Source of the DNA: Campylorhamphus procurvoides
Taxonomy: Eukaryota > Chordata > Aves > Passeriformes > Dendrocolaptidae
Length of the DNA stretch: 64,000 nucleotides
Assembly: GCA_013396655.1 (NCBI GenBank)
Contig: WBMV01003267.1
Coordinates: 1-64,000, forward strand
Direction of reading: 5' to 3'
Every line of letters starts with the position of its first letter. Positions within the stretch are counted from its first letter, which is position 1. The translations under genes and the position numbers were made by a program. Positions 35,843-50,263 of the stretch are shown here, piece after piece. The notes below the pieces were generated by a model. It was not told the origin of the DNA, ran no database searches, and saw only the letters and a program-made list of their open reading frames with translations.

Positions 35843-38800
35843 AGCAGACACACACACATGAGCTAATGGGAGTAGTCCCAGCTCCTTTAATTTTCCTAAT
35901 GGGCAAGTCTTCCCTGTAATTCTTCAGGCTTATGTTGCAGTAATTCCTGCAGCTGAAGTTCTGGGAGCTGTAAAGCAGCACTGAGGATGCTCAGAGGGTA
36001 CCTGTGCTGTCTGCTGGGATCTTGACTTGGTCACTGCACACTTCTCAAGGAGTAACTGACTCCACTTCTGCAAGATTTGTGCTTCAGTGGCTTTTATTTC
36101 TGTAATGGAATGCCACACGTTGAATTTTAGATGTTTTGGCCTATAAACACCACGTACAGGTAGTTAAAATTCAGTCCTTCACTGAGCTTCCATTAACTTG
36201 AATTTAAGACACATCTCTTTTTAGGCGTATCCTTTTCTTTTTTTTCCTTGCCAGAAATGCATTCTGATATTTTAACTTCCCTCTTAAATGAAAGTTGCTG
36301 CTTGAGACCCTCTTTTGCAATGGACAGTGGTCTCACTTAGAAACCCTCAGTAGTAATCTGTTCTGGTGGGTGCTTTTAGCACGTCTTTTTGCCGTTGATT
36401 TAACTTAATTCATGGATATTGGTGCTCTGAATGGCTGTGTAAAAACTCTTCTCTCCATTTAAGTGCTCCATGCTTAGCGTTACTGTGCAAATGAAATAAT
36501 GCAAGAGACAAATTTTTGCATGTAAATTTTTTTAAAGGGGGAGGGAAAAGCAGGAGAGCAGTAATGTGTGTCTCTGATGTGTCAGAGGATGAAAGATTGG
36601 CTTCTTGAAAGGCAACAGAAAACTTGTATCTCTGCTTTTATAACCCAAAATGTGTGTAAGTAAAAGTTCAGAGGAGGGAAGCACTTACAGCAGGATAACT
36701 GATGTTTACTTCTTTTATTTCTATTTAAGAAACTAAAGCTTTTTTGCTTGTAGTTAAAATGGAGATATATTTTCAGGAAAGGCTAAAACACAGAGAAAAT
36801 AGACTCCCCCCCCTTTTTTTTTCTTTCTGTGGGTTTACGTCCATCCTTCACCTTCAGCTGGCACCAACTCAGTTCTCTTGCCTTGCATACAGAGCTTTAC
36901 CCAGGTGTATGTACACCTGCAATTGGCAGCCCTGACTTAATTGCTATTTCCACTTTGTTAAGAGCTAAAATCCACCTGTAAATTTTAGATACAATGGTTG
37001 GGATTATATTGGAGCTGCCAGTTATGAGGCATTAAAAAAAAAACCCCATCTGTAATTTTTTCAGTTTCCTCTGTTAAACAAATATATGCACTTGCAAACT
37101 CACGATGAATAAATTCTCCATGGAACTTACATTTTCCTTCAGTGTTGCAAGAGAATGAGGTTTCTGGTGTGGTTTTTGTTTTTCTCTTCTACCACGTGCT
37201 ACCTGTATATTGCATTGGGTGTAAGCAACACCTCTTTCAAGAACTGCAAACCTCCAAATCCTGAAACTGGAAAAGGTTATCCGAAGAAATGAGAAGCTTC
37301 ATTCTGACTACTCAAAGTACATTTGGATGGTTTATTTCCCTGCTCCCTCTCCTTAACGTGCTCTTGCTTGTTTGCACCAGCTGCCAAACACAGGGTTACA
37401 AACAAAACACAGACCTTGGAGGGCACCAGGAACTGGGGCTTTAGGGAAGCCCTTTGCCACAGGTATGTGCCCAACACTAATTTACATGGGATGTGAAATA
37501 GGAAATTTTAGCCCCTTGGTTTGCATTGTGGTGCTTTTAGTGGTATTTTACTTAGTTGTGGTAATTTTCAGGTTTGTTTGGACATTTTGTTTCCTAGAAC
37601 TGTGATGAAACCAAGTTCTTTTCTTACGTGTTTTATGTTGCTGAATAAGTGTAAAAGTTAGTAAAGGATTCTTTTGGAGCAGGAAGCTTTTTTCTGGGTG
37701 GGTGTGGCATCAGGAACTGCTGGAGCCTTTCAGTGGCCATTGTGGCACTTAAAAATTCCAAATACTGGGTATTTTTGGGCAACCCCACCCTCTTCTGAGC
37801 ACTGTTATTGATGTCCCTAACAGGGCCATTGCCAGCCAGGGAATCGTGGTAATAATTCTCTTGGCTGAACTTTCTTCAGATAGAGTTTGCATGAGGAAGG
37901 AGGAGGAACATCCCAGGTACCTGATGTTTAACCTTTGATTAAGGAATCCTAGTGAGCATTTTTGTTATTTCTTGAAAGGAAAAGAAAAAAGGGGGAGCAA
38001 AGAAAAAGTAGTGGTGACTAAATCATATTTTTATGGAAATGTTTGGTTTGTATTTTAATAGAAATATAAAACAAGTCACTGTTTTTGCATTCCCAGGGGA
38101 ATCCATTTAATATCCATGCATGGAGTGGGTCCGTTGTTGTTCTTCAAAGGGGCTAAAACTGTGTAATATTAAAAATGCCTTGAGCTGTATGGACACAATT
38201 CCAGCCCGTTAGAGGTACAGGTGACTCGCTGGTCTCTGCTAAAAAACATGTCGCTCGAACTCCAAGTTTTGAACAGTTTCTACAGGCAGGCCCAAGGAAG
38301 TTTGAAGGCAGTGGATGTCTTTCTGGGGGCCAGTGGGGAGGGGACTGCATTTTGGGCTGAATTTTGTCAACCCCCACTGTAGACTCAGCAAGGCATACAT
38401 CACGTTTGACAGGATAATCCCATGTCAGGGTAGGTGACAAAACGTGGCAGCTTTCTGATGGCCCACAAACCCAGAGCCTGAGAGTGTGCTGGTGTTTGCA
38501 GCAGAGGATTCCTCCTGCCTGAAGAACCATACCCCGAGGGCACCGCTCAGCTCAGCCTCAGAACGGCCCCGGCATTAAAGCAACCAGCTGCTTCAGGAGT
38601 GCCTGGAAATTTGGGATCCTCTATTTCAAAACAAGGAAAGCGATTGCAAGGCTGGAGCAAACAAGCCAGGACGGGTGGTATCAGGTCAGGGCTGTTGTCC
38701 CTTCCGAAACCAGCTGTGCTGCAGCTGTTGAGGTGCAGCCCAGCAGCACACAATTTCATATAAAGCATCACCCAGTAATGAGTGCTGTGAAAATAATGGA

Positions 38801-40140
38801 ATTACTGCCTTGCCAGCATTGAAAAATACGTGAGGGAAAGTTGGGTTCTGAAAGAAATTGAGGCAGGGAAAAAAAACGTGTATTGTGCAATAGGTGATGC
38901 TGCACTTGCTTCAGTTCTGAGTTCAGCATGAAATAGTTGTATAAAACAAATGAACAGAATAAAATGAAACTCTTAGAGGAAAATAAGCTAGATCACACAA
39001 ATGACAGCATATGGAATGCTTATCTTAGGATTAATTATTCATGTAGATGAGTGTGCACATAAAAAATACATAACTCAGTAGTGACAACAGCCAGAAATCA
39101 CATTGAGGGTATGAATCTCAGTTAATTGTTTGATTTTTGTCGCTTCAGCAGTATAAATGTCTAAATTTGGTGTTTCTAACAGTTAAGTCCTTGGAATGTG
39201 TGTTTTCACACCAAGTGCATGAGTACCAATTCAAATAGCATTGAAGAGTATTGTTTGTGTGATGTCAGGATTCATGTTTAAGGTAGCACGTAAATCTGTA
39301 ATTGCTATTTTCTCAGTAATTACTGCAAGGGCTTGGATCGTTTGAAGAGGAGTAGTTTCTTTTACCCCATGGAACTTCAATTCTTTATAAACTTGACAGT
39401 ATTTTTTGAAATAAATGCCAATAATTTCCCTTGATCCAAATGCGATTTTTTTTTTTTACACTTCATGAAGAATTACAGACAATGCAAGTTAGTTTTGGAG
39501 TTTATTAATTGGGTAAATGACAACTGATTGACTAGTCAGAGCTGTTGCCTGCTCTGTCCATAGGGTACCAGCATCACCAGCAGCTCCTTCCCCCCCTGTG
39601 AAGTCTCACACTGATCTGTTAAATGGGGCATTTTGATAACATTTATATAAAAAAAACCCATTTCTGTAAAATGTTAAATGCAGTAGCTAATTTGTACTGT
39701 GGTGTTTGTTACTGCTCTAAATGAATAAATGGTCTGAAGTTTTTTACCTTAAATTAGTGCACGGTGCTCTCGGGTGGTGCTGCTCCTGCACAAGTTGAAG
39801 AACAATCTGTTACCTTGTGAGTTTAAACATAATTTTTATAAAACCTACCCTAGAAAACCTGTGATATTTTCATTCTTTCAGCAGTTTTTTCTGAATTACT
39901 GTTTTATCTGTCTTACACCTTTCTGCATAGAAGCACCTGGAGTTTATGCTTGTTTGATGTATCCTGGACTCTTAAACATGAGAGAGATGTCATTTGTGTG
40001 TATGCTTTTAGATTGCAAATCTGTGGGGGTTTCTACATAACAAGTCTGCTTGTTCTATAAAGGTGGTCAGTCAACAGTTTGTGGTGTGGAAAAAAATGGT
40101 GAAATCAAGATATGATGGGTAGTATAAAATGCTTTGGTTT

Positions 40141-40171
40141 GGAGAGGAAGGAAGGAAGAAAGGAAAAGAAA
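40141..40171. repeat. GGAA-rich purine run
   Basis: The sequence holds three consecutive GGAA units followed by GAAAGGAAAAGAAA, a short interrupted purine microsatellite. GGAA clusters can bind ETS factors, but this one is too short to argue for function. Confidence 0.75.
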
Positions 40172-42350
40172 TCATAGAGGTTGTTTGGGGGTTTTCCACT
40201 TCCTTCTGTCGTCACTCAACTTTAATTGAGCTTTAGGAGGCCAGACTTACAATGGATTCATTCTTATGGTGTTTTATATGAAAACTTAGTCAAAACTTTG
40301 TAAAATCGGGGTCTTGATTAGTGACAAAATTTTTCAATAACTATCTTGGCTAAATTGTTTGAACCTGATCTGCTACTCACTTGAAAATTCCCTCAAGCAT
40401 GGAGAAGAGTATTTTTTTCCGGTTTCACTGTGTCACAAAGCAAGAGGAAACCTGGACATTTCATGCTTTACATAGCACAAGAGGCTCAGCAGATTTTTTT
40501 TTAACTGACTGCTTTTTAGTCCCTTCGATGGGCACTGACCAGGACTAATAATCCAAACATCAGCCTTCGGTATGAACTCAGCAGAGCTGTGCCCATGCAC
40601 TGCTGCAAGAGTGAAAGCAATTTTCTTATTCCTGATGGGCAGGATTTTTTCTCTGGAGTGTCCATGCAGATGTGCATTGAGGTAAATACATTCTTATACC
40701 AGATGTCAGAGTTCATCTCTCCCTCCCTCCCTTTCAAATGACACTTTTGCACATTTCTTTTTTAAAATTTTGTTTAATTTCCCACCAGCTGCTGGCTGGG
40801 ACAGAGGTCTTTGTGCCCTGGCTGATTCCAGGATGTCGATCCATTGTAAGACTGGCAAGGTGCTAACCAGCTCGCTGAATCACTGATTTGTTGCCAAATG
40901 TACAACTGACTGTCTTTAATCTCTGCCTCTGAAGTTGCTTAGCAAGCTTGAAAGTTAGTGACATGATCACAAAAGTCCCTTTCCTTGGGCAAAAAGATGA
41001 CTTGGGCAACAGCTTTGCCTGTTGTATGATGTAATACACTTCTGTCAACCAGAAGTGTGTCCATTTGCTATTCTTTTACAAAGTATTATGGCTCACTTGG
41101 GCACAGATGTTATTTACCAGTCTGAGCTGAGTTTCATGGATCGCTGTACTATTCAAATACTCTTTTTCTGCTTTTTTTGACCCTAGATGCAGCTGAACTT
41201 CTGAATTGTGAAGGCTCATTGTGGTGCGGACTAATATTGATTGCTGCTGCTCTTGTGTGGTGTATGTGCTTCCAAACTGAATAAAATAAAGAAGGCTGAT
41301 TCTCAGGCCTGACTAATACCTCTTGAGACAAGCATTTTCAATGAAAACAAGCTGTTCTTGGCTCCTGAGCTGCCCTGGCCAATCTTCCCCTTCTTACCTT
41401 GCAGTAATTTTAGAGGATAGGGCTCAAAGGCTGTCAATAGCTGGAGTTCTGGAAAATGCAAAAATAATACAGATTTCCTACTGGACTTCTTAAAAGCAGA
41501 ATGCTTTCATTACCAGTAGTCGTTAATTGTGCATTTAAGAACAGAGTTGCTGCTTGTGTGAGTGATTTCTGGAGGGGAAATCATCCAGTTGCCAGTGTGT
41601 CCCAGAATGAGTATTACTAATACCTGATTGTGTGCATGTTTTGCAGGAAGAGGAGATTTTCAGAAAGCTTAATGCTGTGAAGTGCATGATCTGTCCTCCT
41701 GGTTTCCAGGCTCCTTCACTCTTACATTTTGTCATTTATCAGAATTTCTCCTTTCCCTCTAATGCTCTGTAATTCCCAAGGGAATAGCAGGTGCAGCACT
41801 CGCTGTGGCCCTGGGACACAGTCCTGTTTGTGCATGAAAATTTCCCTTTCTGAGGGCAAAGTTTATCAGCTGCTTTCTCTATTCATTTAGGAAAATGTCT
41901 GATACTTATTGCACCAAATTGTTTTTTCCAATATCATCAAATTTCATGGAATCATCTCTCCTCAGATGCTCCTGAGAAGAAGCTCTAGGCTTTTTCAACA
42001 GCTGTGCCAATTTTTCTATCGCAAGACCCTGAATCCCTCAAGCTTGCTTGGCTTTCATAGTCGTGCAACATATTTCTCAAGGTAGTTAAGGAATGATTTC
42101 TTCTTTTTTCCACTTCACAGTAACTTTTATTCTTCTGAGGGAACAAGGAGAAGAAACAAAGTGGAGGAGAATTGACAGTATTAAACAAAACCCTGAATAT
42201 AAAACAGCTGCAGCGCGTTCATGTGTTTGGGGAACTCGTGGCCTTATGAATTAACTCCTTTACCAAACTGCAGAAGCTGATTTATTACCTACGAGAAGTA
42301 CTGGCTGAGACTGTAAAAATCTGAGGTTTTGTGTCTGTAATGCTGTAAAA

Positions 42351-42387
42351 TAGGTGGTTATAAATAAGATTGGTGGTTATGAATAAG
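42351..42387. repeat. Imperfect tandem duplication of an 18-19 bp unit
   Basis: TAGGTGGTTATAAATAAG is followed at once by ATTGGTGGTTATGAATAAG. The core GGTGGTTATRAATAAG is shared, with one substitution in it. This is a simple two-copy local duplication with no recognised function. Confidence 0.85.
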
Positions 42388-45300
42388 CTCATGAATTTCC
42401 CGTTGTTTCAGCCCCTGGGGCATCCAAAGATAACACATCTAATTTCTCTGGGTAGCTTTGTTAGGTGGCTCAGGGAGTCAACCACTTCATTTGTTGGCTG
42501 TGTTGATGTATATAATACCTAGTTTGTAGAAATGGCCTTGTCAATTTAGCAGAAATGGATCCAAGAGCATCAATTTTATTCCCTCCCATCTGTTAACCTG
42601 GCTCCTGTGTTCACCAGCCTACATCTAGCAAATACTAATACAAGGAGCCAGAAAGCTGGTGCACATCTTAGCGTGAATAAAAGCAAAGTAACCCGGTTCC
42701 ATCACTGCATAGGGAAGCTAAATCTTCAATGCTGCTATTCCTAATGGATCAGTGCAAGTGTGTTGCTCCAGGAGCCTTTGCTGCAGCAGCAGGAATGCTC
42801 TATGCTGAAGGAGGGTCAGTTCTCTGGCCATATGGTGGGACATATGTCTCTCACAGGACCTCCCTGGGCCTTAGCTGGGGAGAGGTGACGGGCTCTGGAT
42901 GTGCAAGGTGGGATGCAAACCCCACCTCTGATGGCTTTTTCTTCCCCCACACCATCATGGAGAGATCCTTTTAGCTTGAATTCCTTAGTTGCTCTTTTTC
43001 TTTTTTTTGGCAAGTGAAGAGAGAAGTTTGCACAAAGTCTGACCTGCTGCTGCAGCCTCACTCTGCTGCCAGCAAGCTCTGGGTGAAAAATCATTCACCT
43101 GGTTTAAATGGACTTTTCCCTCATTTTAAGTCCCTCTCTGTTCCTGTGGTGTTTTCAGCCTCTCCATGGTGGGTGCTGCTTTCTAAACCTGGCTTGTGGC
43201 TCATCCCCACCTTTCCCTTTCCAGTCTGGAGAAGCCCCAGCCTTCCTAGTCTGCTCCTCCTACACAAGTGTGTTTTCAGCTGTGCAGTTTTGAAATTGCA
43301 GCTTGCTGTGTGACCTACAGGACCTGAGCAGTGAGGGTTTGCAGTCAGACCAAGCCTTTTCATCAGGGAGAATAAATGCCCTTGGTGTAAAGAATTAAAA
43401 AGTGCTTTAAATGAAAGTTCTCAAGAGGTTTCAGATGATGAAAACACAATGAAAGAGTGAGGCTAAGCCACTGTGTGTTTGTGTTTCTTGAGTTACTCTC
43501 AAGAAAACCCTTCTGTGCCAACCCTGGAGTTCTTGAGACAGATAAAACCAAGCCCTCAAATTAAGGGAAGTGGTCAGGCTTGGCATTAAACCATCTGGAA
43601 TCTGTCATTTTCCCCACCCCAACTTGGCCACACAATAATTATGCCCCTCATGTATCAGACGTGGTGTTACTATGTGCAGAGGAAGAGCCAGGAAGCTTTT
43701 ATGGACATTTTCCCACTGTCTACTGAAGGCAGACAACCTGTGTGAGTGTGGCCCTGATTCACACCAGTTGCACAACTGGGGTTGAAGTGACTAGTTCTGT
43801 TTTGGTGTGAAGCATTCCTGCCTTTTGGGCAGGTCTGCATTCATCTCACAACTAGCTTTATTTGAGAAATGGAGCTTTTGTGCTCCTTCTCTCATAGCAC
43901 ACCTCCAAACAAATGTTTTTTGTTTTGTTGCATTTATATCAATTATATTCCAATAACCAGGTGGCTGATGACTCTGCCTGGGCAGGGGCTGCATGAGGAG
44001 AGTTGCCAGGTTGCTGGAACAGGGATTTTTAACTGGTTTGAGCAAAGCTTGCGTGTCATCCAAGTCACATCTTTTCAACTTCTAGCAGAGTTAGTGACTC
44101 TGATCTTGGGGGTTGCTATTGTAGTGCATAATTTTTTACAATAATGTTTGATTTGAGCAGATTAACAAGGACACTCTTAAATTCTCTATCCAATCCTTGG
44201 TTTTTGTGCTCTTTTCTATTTGTCTCTACTTCCACTCTTGTCCTGCTGTGGACTTATTTCCCCTTCACGATCTTTTTCTCTGTTAGCGACTTCTTCAATT
44301 TTCCTGCCCTCCAAGTTATTTTAATCAAACTTTTCATCTCTGTTTCTTTATAATCTGGCAATTTATATTTCACATCCTGCAACCTTCCCCAAATATGTGT
44401 TTGCTAAACCTCTTACCATGGGCTGTGCTTCTTTCCTTGCTCATCAGTCTTGGGGATGCACTTACATCCTGTCATGTGTATTGATAGTGCTTTTGATTTT
44501 CCAGCCTCAAACACTCTTGCTTTGCTCTGGTTCCAGCTGCTCTGCTCCACTTCCCTCCAATCTCACCAAGGAGCTGGGTTAGGTTGCCTTGCCATGTGAG
44601 CTCCTGTCTCTGATTCCTTCCCAAGAAAAGTGGGGAAGAGCAAAAACTGTCACCAGCCTCCCTGGCAAACTCTGCAAGTGTGGACAAACCAGCTGAGGTT
44701 CAGGACTTGTCACAGAGGTGTCGCTGATTACCCAAGTGGAGAACTGTGCCCTGCACCTCACTTGGTCTGTCAGCTGAGGCTTGCCCCAAAAGTGCTCAGT
44801 GTAGGAAATTGTGGTACACTTTTATTTTACATAATGGGATATGAAGACAGGGACTGGAGGATTTTGATGAAGTTAAAACAAAAACCTGAGGAGAAGACAA
44901 AATCTGCTGCTTTTTATAATGCCTTGTTCTAATATAGGATAGAAATTACGGATCTAGATACACTTTATGTATTAATCACTAAGTAATTAAGTTTTACAGT
45001 TGTTTTCTTGCTTTTCCTTTCTTACTTTCCTCATGGTTTTTCAACATAGATTTGCATTCATGGAGATGAACCACTGAGATTTTTGGAGACAGTGACACTG
45101 TCACTGGTTTGCATGTGGTAGAAACTGTGTGGCCAACAGTAATTTTATCTTTCTGGAAAACCTAGTAAAGGGAAGCTGAGATGCATTTAGAATTTACCAT
45201 TATTGTTTGTGGGCTTTTTTGGAGTATTTTTTGGACTAAAGAAGCTGGAGGCATGTTGTTTTAGAAGTAGGTTTCAGGCAGAGCTTCAAGGTGGGTCTGC

Positions 45301-47300
45301 GATGACTCCAATGAATGTTGGAAGGCTTTGAAACAGAGGGGGAAAAAGGCAGGTTTTATTATTCTATAAACTAGAATAACTGACTGTCGAGAGAGAAGTC
45401 AAATGATATGGGAAGGTGTAAAACAAATGAAGAGGTTCACATCCAGGCCATAGCTTGATCATTGTGTCCTGGTGAGTGGATTCATTCTCCCAGCCTTGAT
45501 TTCAATCACTCTCTGGTGGCAAGTTCTTACTTGAGCTATGGTGTTTCCCTTGTTTTAGTCTTCCAGTTTTCATAAGGATGTGAGAAGGGCTGGACTGGCT
45601 GCAGGGGGACACAGTGATATGTTTTCCTGCAGTGCCTTCTGATGAGTCTCTCAGAGCCAGGGTGTCTCTCTGCTTTCAGTACTTGCCACTTTTCTGCTGT
45701 GAATTTATCACTTTTTGAGCCTGTGCAAACTCTGTTGTAGACTAACCATATACCCAGTGGTTTCTTTTGAACTTGCTCCAGTGCTGTGGGCTGAAAAAAG
45801 GCAGGGAACTTGAGCACACCCCTCTTTTCCCTCCTCCCAGGTCACAGTGAAGGAGACAAGCCCTGGCCTCGTGCCTTTGGGATTTCTCTGGTGGTACTTG
45901 TTTGGCTGCATGCTCTGTATTTCTGCAGTCCATTTTTTTAACCATTTTGGTATGCTGAGAAATATTAGTACAAGTATCTAATTGTATTCCTTTGGGGTTT
46001 TTTGGTTTATTTTCTTCAGGGAGATCTTTCTTTGCTTAGCTACCAAGCTTCTGAAAGGTTTGGGTTTGGTGCGTGTTTGACATGAGGTGGTTGGGAAATG
46101 CAGCCATTTGAAAGGACAGAAAATGGAGAATGGAAACTATTTCTTCTCCTTCTTGACTCAGCTTTCTATTTCAGTAGTAAACTGCAGACCCAATGTCCAG
46201 ATCTAGGCAGCAGCACTAGAAAACAGGAATACTCCTTGATGAAATGATAATTATTTTTGTAAATAACTCTTTCAAATTGCACTTCCACATGGGAAAGGCA
46301 TCTGGTGTCACAGCAGCAATGCAAGTGGCACGAGCCTAATAGGAATCCCAAGACTTGATCCCTCCTCTGTCAAGTGCAGCCTGCTGTGTGTATTTGCACT
46401 GGAGGATTTGATTCTTATTAAAATCATTGTGCATTTAGCCTTTTTGTGTGTATCTGAAATGGCAGCCTTATAGGCAGCTTGGCAAGTACAGATCAGCAGT
46501 GTCTGTGTTCAGCAAAAAGGATCTGTTTTGTTGCCGTTACTGGAGTGACAATACTGTAATGTGTCTTTTTGTCCCAAGCAGTCCGAGAGGTGCTTCATCA
46601 GAGAACTGGGGAATTCAAAGTGTGAGGGTAGTGCTGAGTAAAGAATTCACTAGGTGAACATCATTTTGAACTCTTATCAAAAGGGGTTTGTTGAATATTT
46701 GAATCTTAAAGTGCTACGGAAAAGAAATGTCTTTCTCTGGTGAAATTTCCATTTGTTTTTTTTTTAATGTGGAGGGAATGACTCTTTTTTGTATGGCAAG
46801 TACATCACATTCTTTATAAATACAAATAGAGCCTTTCCTACTCTGAAATGGGCTCACTGACTTTGGCACTTTACTGCATGTTTTAATCTTCTGTGCACCT
46901 TGACAGAAAAGGTTGTGTTTTCAAGTAAAATGATACATTTTCAAAGGAGAGCAGATCACATCTTGGTTTTCCTTTAAAAGAAATAACAAAAAACCTCCAG
47001 TCTGTAGGTGTTTTTTTTTCCTCTCTGATCTGCATTTGGGAAAGGGGAGAAAAAACACTGGGATATATTCAATATATCAGGATGTCTGATCACAAAATAT
47101 CAGATGCATTGAAGTAGAACAAGAGGTCATCTGTGTTTCTAGCCAGTTTCTGCCACTCTTCTCTCAATTAAATATGTTAACATCGCAAAACCCCCTTTGT
47201 GTCACTGACACAGGCTTTAAAATCTTCATCTAGAGGCCTGTGCTTATTTCATTAATTTCCCCTTAACTAGCGGTGCCTCATTATGAGCTGCATTAAAGCT

Positions 47301-47310
47301 TATATAAAAG
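47301..47310 (+). promoter_or_regulatory. TATA-box-like motif
   Basis: CTTATATAAAAGGGG matches the core promoter TATA consensus closely. It sits in an AT-rich segment with homeodomain-type cores (47195-47390). No downstream ORF or transcript signature was seen, so promoter activity is speculative. Confidence 0.2.
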
Positions 47311-50263
47311 GGGAAAATCTGATGCAGATGAAATCAAATTTTTTCATTTTATAGGCTTTCTGGGGGCAGTGTTTGAACTAGAATAGCAGTAATGACAATG
47401 AAAAAAAAAAACTGCCTCTGACTTCAGGCGTCTTTTCTGAGCCCAGGACTGGACAAATTGGAGTTGAAAGGACTTTGGCAATTAATGTGTCAAACAATAC
47501 AGGGACCAGCCAATTAATTACAGATGTTTGAGGTCAGAGCAGAGATGTGGCTCATGCCTCTTGGTAGCCTAATGAGAAAATAAGCACTGCAGTGGGAGGG
47601 GGTGAGTTGGGGGGTGGCCTGGATTTCGGTGTCACACTCACAGTGTCCCACCAGAAGGACCCTGGTGGTGCAGGAGGGGTTTTGCTCTGTGGTGACTTCT
47701 TTGCAGTGACCTCTTCTACACAAAGGTCTGAAAAGCAAGGGTAGCACTGGGCTAGGATAGGTAACAGTCTGCGTGTTGAAGTGGTTTGTAAAAAAATCTG
47801 TAAATTATCTCTCCTCACTGAAAACTTTGTGTTTTTTGAGGTTTCTTTCATTATAATAACTTTTGGGTGGAAGAGCTGCCAGATGGCTGTAGCAGCTGTA
47901 TTGCTCTATCTATTGTCAACCCCAAAAATAGCTGAGCTTTGATAATGTTGTCTACAGATTTAGAGAAGCATCCCAGGTTTTTTTGGAGGTGTGGGATTCA
48001 CAGTCAGCTATTTCAGCCTGGCTTTGTGTGTGAAATTTAAAATAACGTGAATGAGGGTGCTAAGAAAGTGGAGTGAAAACCTTCTTATACTTCATTGGCT
48101 TTGTTTAGCAAACCATTGTCCTCTCAAATTCTGTGGGAGCCCAAAATCACAGCTATCAATCTGAACACTTATTGTGCACTCTGCCTCCCCCAAAAGTTCC
48201 CTCTCCGGAGACACCAACTTGACTTTTCCTTCCCTGTTTGCAAGGCCAGCAGTTCACTGGATGCTGACTATGGATTTCACTTGGCCTATAAACTGTATTT
48301 TGCACCCACAGAGCAGAAATCTGTGCACCTCCTGCACCAAAGTACTGCTTCCAGCTTTCAGCAGCGAAGACATTGGTTTAAAAAAAGAAATAATGAATGC
48401 AGCCACGAAAGAGGATTTTGGATTTTTCTACCTTTTCTATTCCTCTCTACCCTTCAAACTTTGAGGGAGGTCTCCAGTGGGTGACAGATGGCTGATTAAG
48501 CAGTAAATGTGTGCCTGAGCCATATTAATAGGGATGTTTGTGGCTGAACCACATTAGCAGCAACCTCGCTTGTTGGGATCCTGGGAGAGGTTGATAATGC
48601 TTGTTATGAAATCTGGAAGTGACAAACGAGCCATTAGGATTTGATAAGGCAGAGTTTTTATTAAATGCCTGTTGCAGGGTGTTTGGGCCTCAGCAATGAA
48701 TGTTGCTGCTGGCTCAGGCCACCTGAGAATGCTGTTTTTGGGAGGGTGAGGGAAATATTAATGATCACCTAATTAGATGCAGCATCTTAAAAGGATGCTC
48801 AGGGCATCAATATACACTTCTAATTTTGTGGTTTCCAAAATGTTGGTTACTGAGGTCCTGGTGGAGATCTGGTGGTAATTTTGGGACTCTTTAGTTCCGT
48901 TCATTGGGTGTGTGAGAAGCTGAATCTGATGGCTGTGGCTAGTGGAAAAATCTTGAAGTTTTTACGTACTAAATAGCATCTCTTCTTTTCTCCCTATAAT
49001 GGAAAGACAGAGCAAAGGGCTCAGGAGTGATTCTGGATCTGTAAAATTGTATTGGAACAAATGAAGTGCCTCTCAAGTGCCAAATAAATAGGTATATATT
49101 TGACGTCATCTAATGTTAAGCTAATAAAATATATCTGCTGCTCAAACCCCGTTTCATTTTCTATCTGAACATTCTAAATAGGTCTGGCTTCAATTTATTG
49201 TGTTGACTTAAAAAATAATATTGCTTGGACATTAAAAATTGAATTATCAATTCCATTATCCTCCTCCTGCGCTTCAATTTCAGGCTTATCTGCATCGATG
49301 AAGAAATGTTCCAGGAATTGTTTTTTATTATTTTTTTGAACTGGAAAAGATCTATTATTACTTGCAAAACCTGTCTAGAAAGTTGCACAGTTGCTCATAA
49401 TCTGGGATTTTCTCAGTGTATATTTTTTCCTTGCTTAGAGTATTTGCAATTAGAAGTCTCCATCTCAATGGGATAATTAAAAAATAATTTACCACTTGGA
49501 AGGAATAGGTCTCTTCAGGCAATGTGCACTGCTATTGGTTAATTATTACTAATTTTTGGTTATCTGATACAGTTCTTCCTGACCTGACATCTGCATAATG
49601 TAGAAGCTAATGAGAACAGAAATTAAGCCTGGTAGTTGACATGTCCTCTCTTCAATTTGAGAGAGCGAGGTGGAAAGAGATTAAAACTCAAATTGTCAAA
49701 GTGGGACTCCAGCAGTGCTGGCAACTTTGTATTATGCACAAAAATTTTATAGAGATGGATATATATGTTGAGGGAGAAAGACACAGGTGTGATTTAGCAA
49801 CCCTTCACGTTGTTTTTTGTCCTGCTAGCTGGAATACTGACTACAAACCTGAATGTTATGTGGGCTCTGTGTGACCTTAATACCTGGTTGTTGTGGGAGT
49901 TGCTGTAAAGTCAAAGTTCTCCTCTTTCTTTGCAAGAAATTATGTTTTTACTTTTACATTTTTTAAGGCTTTATTTCCGTTGCATGATATGCAATGATGT
50001 CTTTTACATTGTTAATGTATCTCGAGTAGCATTTCCATTTCCAAACTCTGTCAGATTATCAGAGTTTGTTGCATTTGGCTGGAGAAGGGGAGATCCTGCT
50101 GCAGCTGTTGCACCACATCTGTTCTTGCCTGGTGTTCCACCCTGTGGGTTTTCTGCACCTCTCCTGGCCCCCAAATGTTTCCCTCTGTCAACGCTGGAAC
50201 TGCTGATGGAGCTTATTTTGAGACATGATGGGAGGTGGAGATCATGGGAATGTGATAGCGTTT

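Larger units (their letters stand above)
35843..50263 (+). other. MACROD2: MACROD2 intron, no gene recognised
   Basis: This is the longest stretch without a recognised mobile element, about 14.4 kb. It contains a pyrimidine tract (C run then T run) at 36806-36827, a GGAA-rich run at 40141-40171, a tandem duplication at 42351-42387, a TATATAAAAG motif at 47301-47310, and a homeodomain-core-rich segment at about 48480-48840. None of its open frames has an identifiable product. Confidence 0.7.

Noticed and set aside
45450..45940. GC-moderate stretch resembling a reverse-oriented repeat
   Set aside because: It lacks the diagnostic CR1 blocks (GGTTGGAAGGGACC, CTTGTCCTGTCACT) and the octamer tail, so no family could be assigned.
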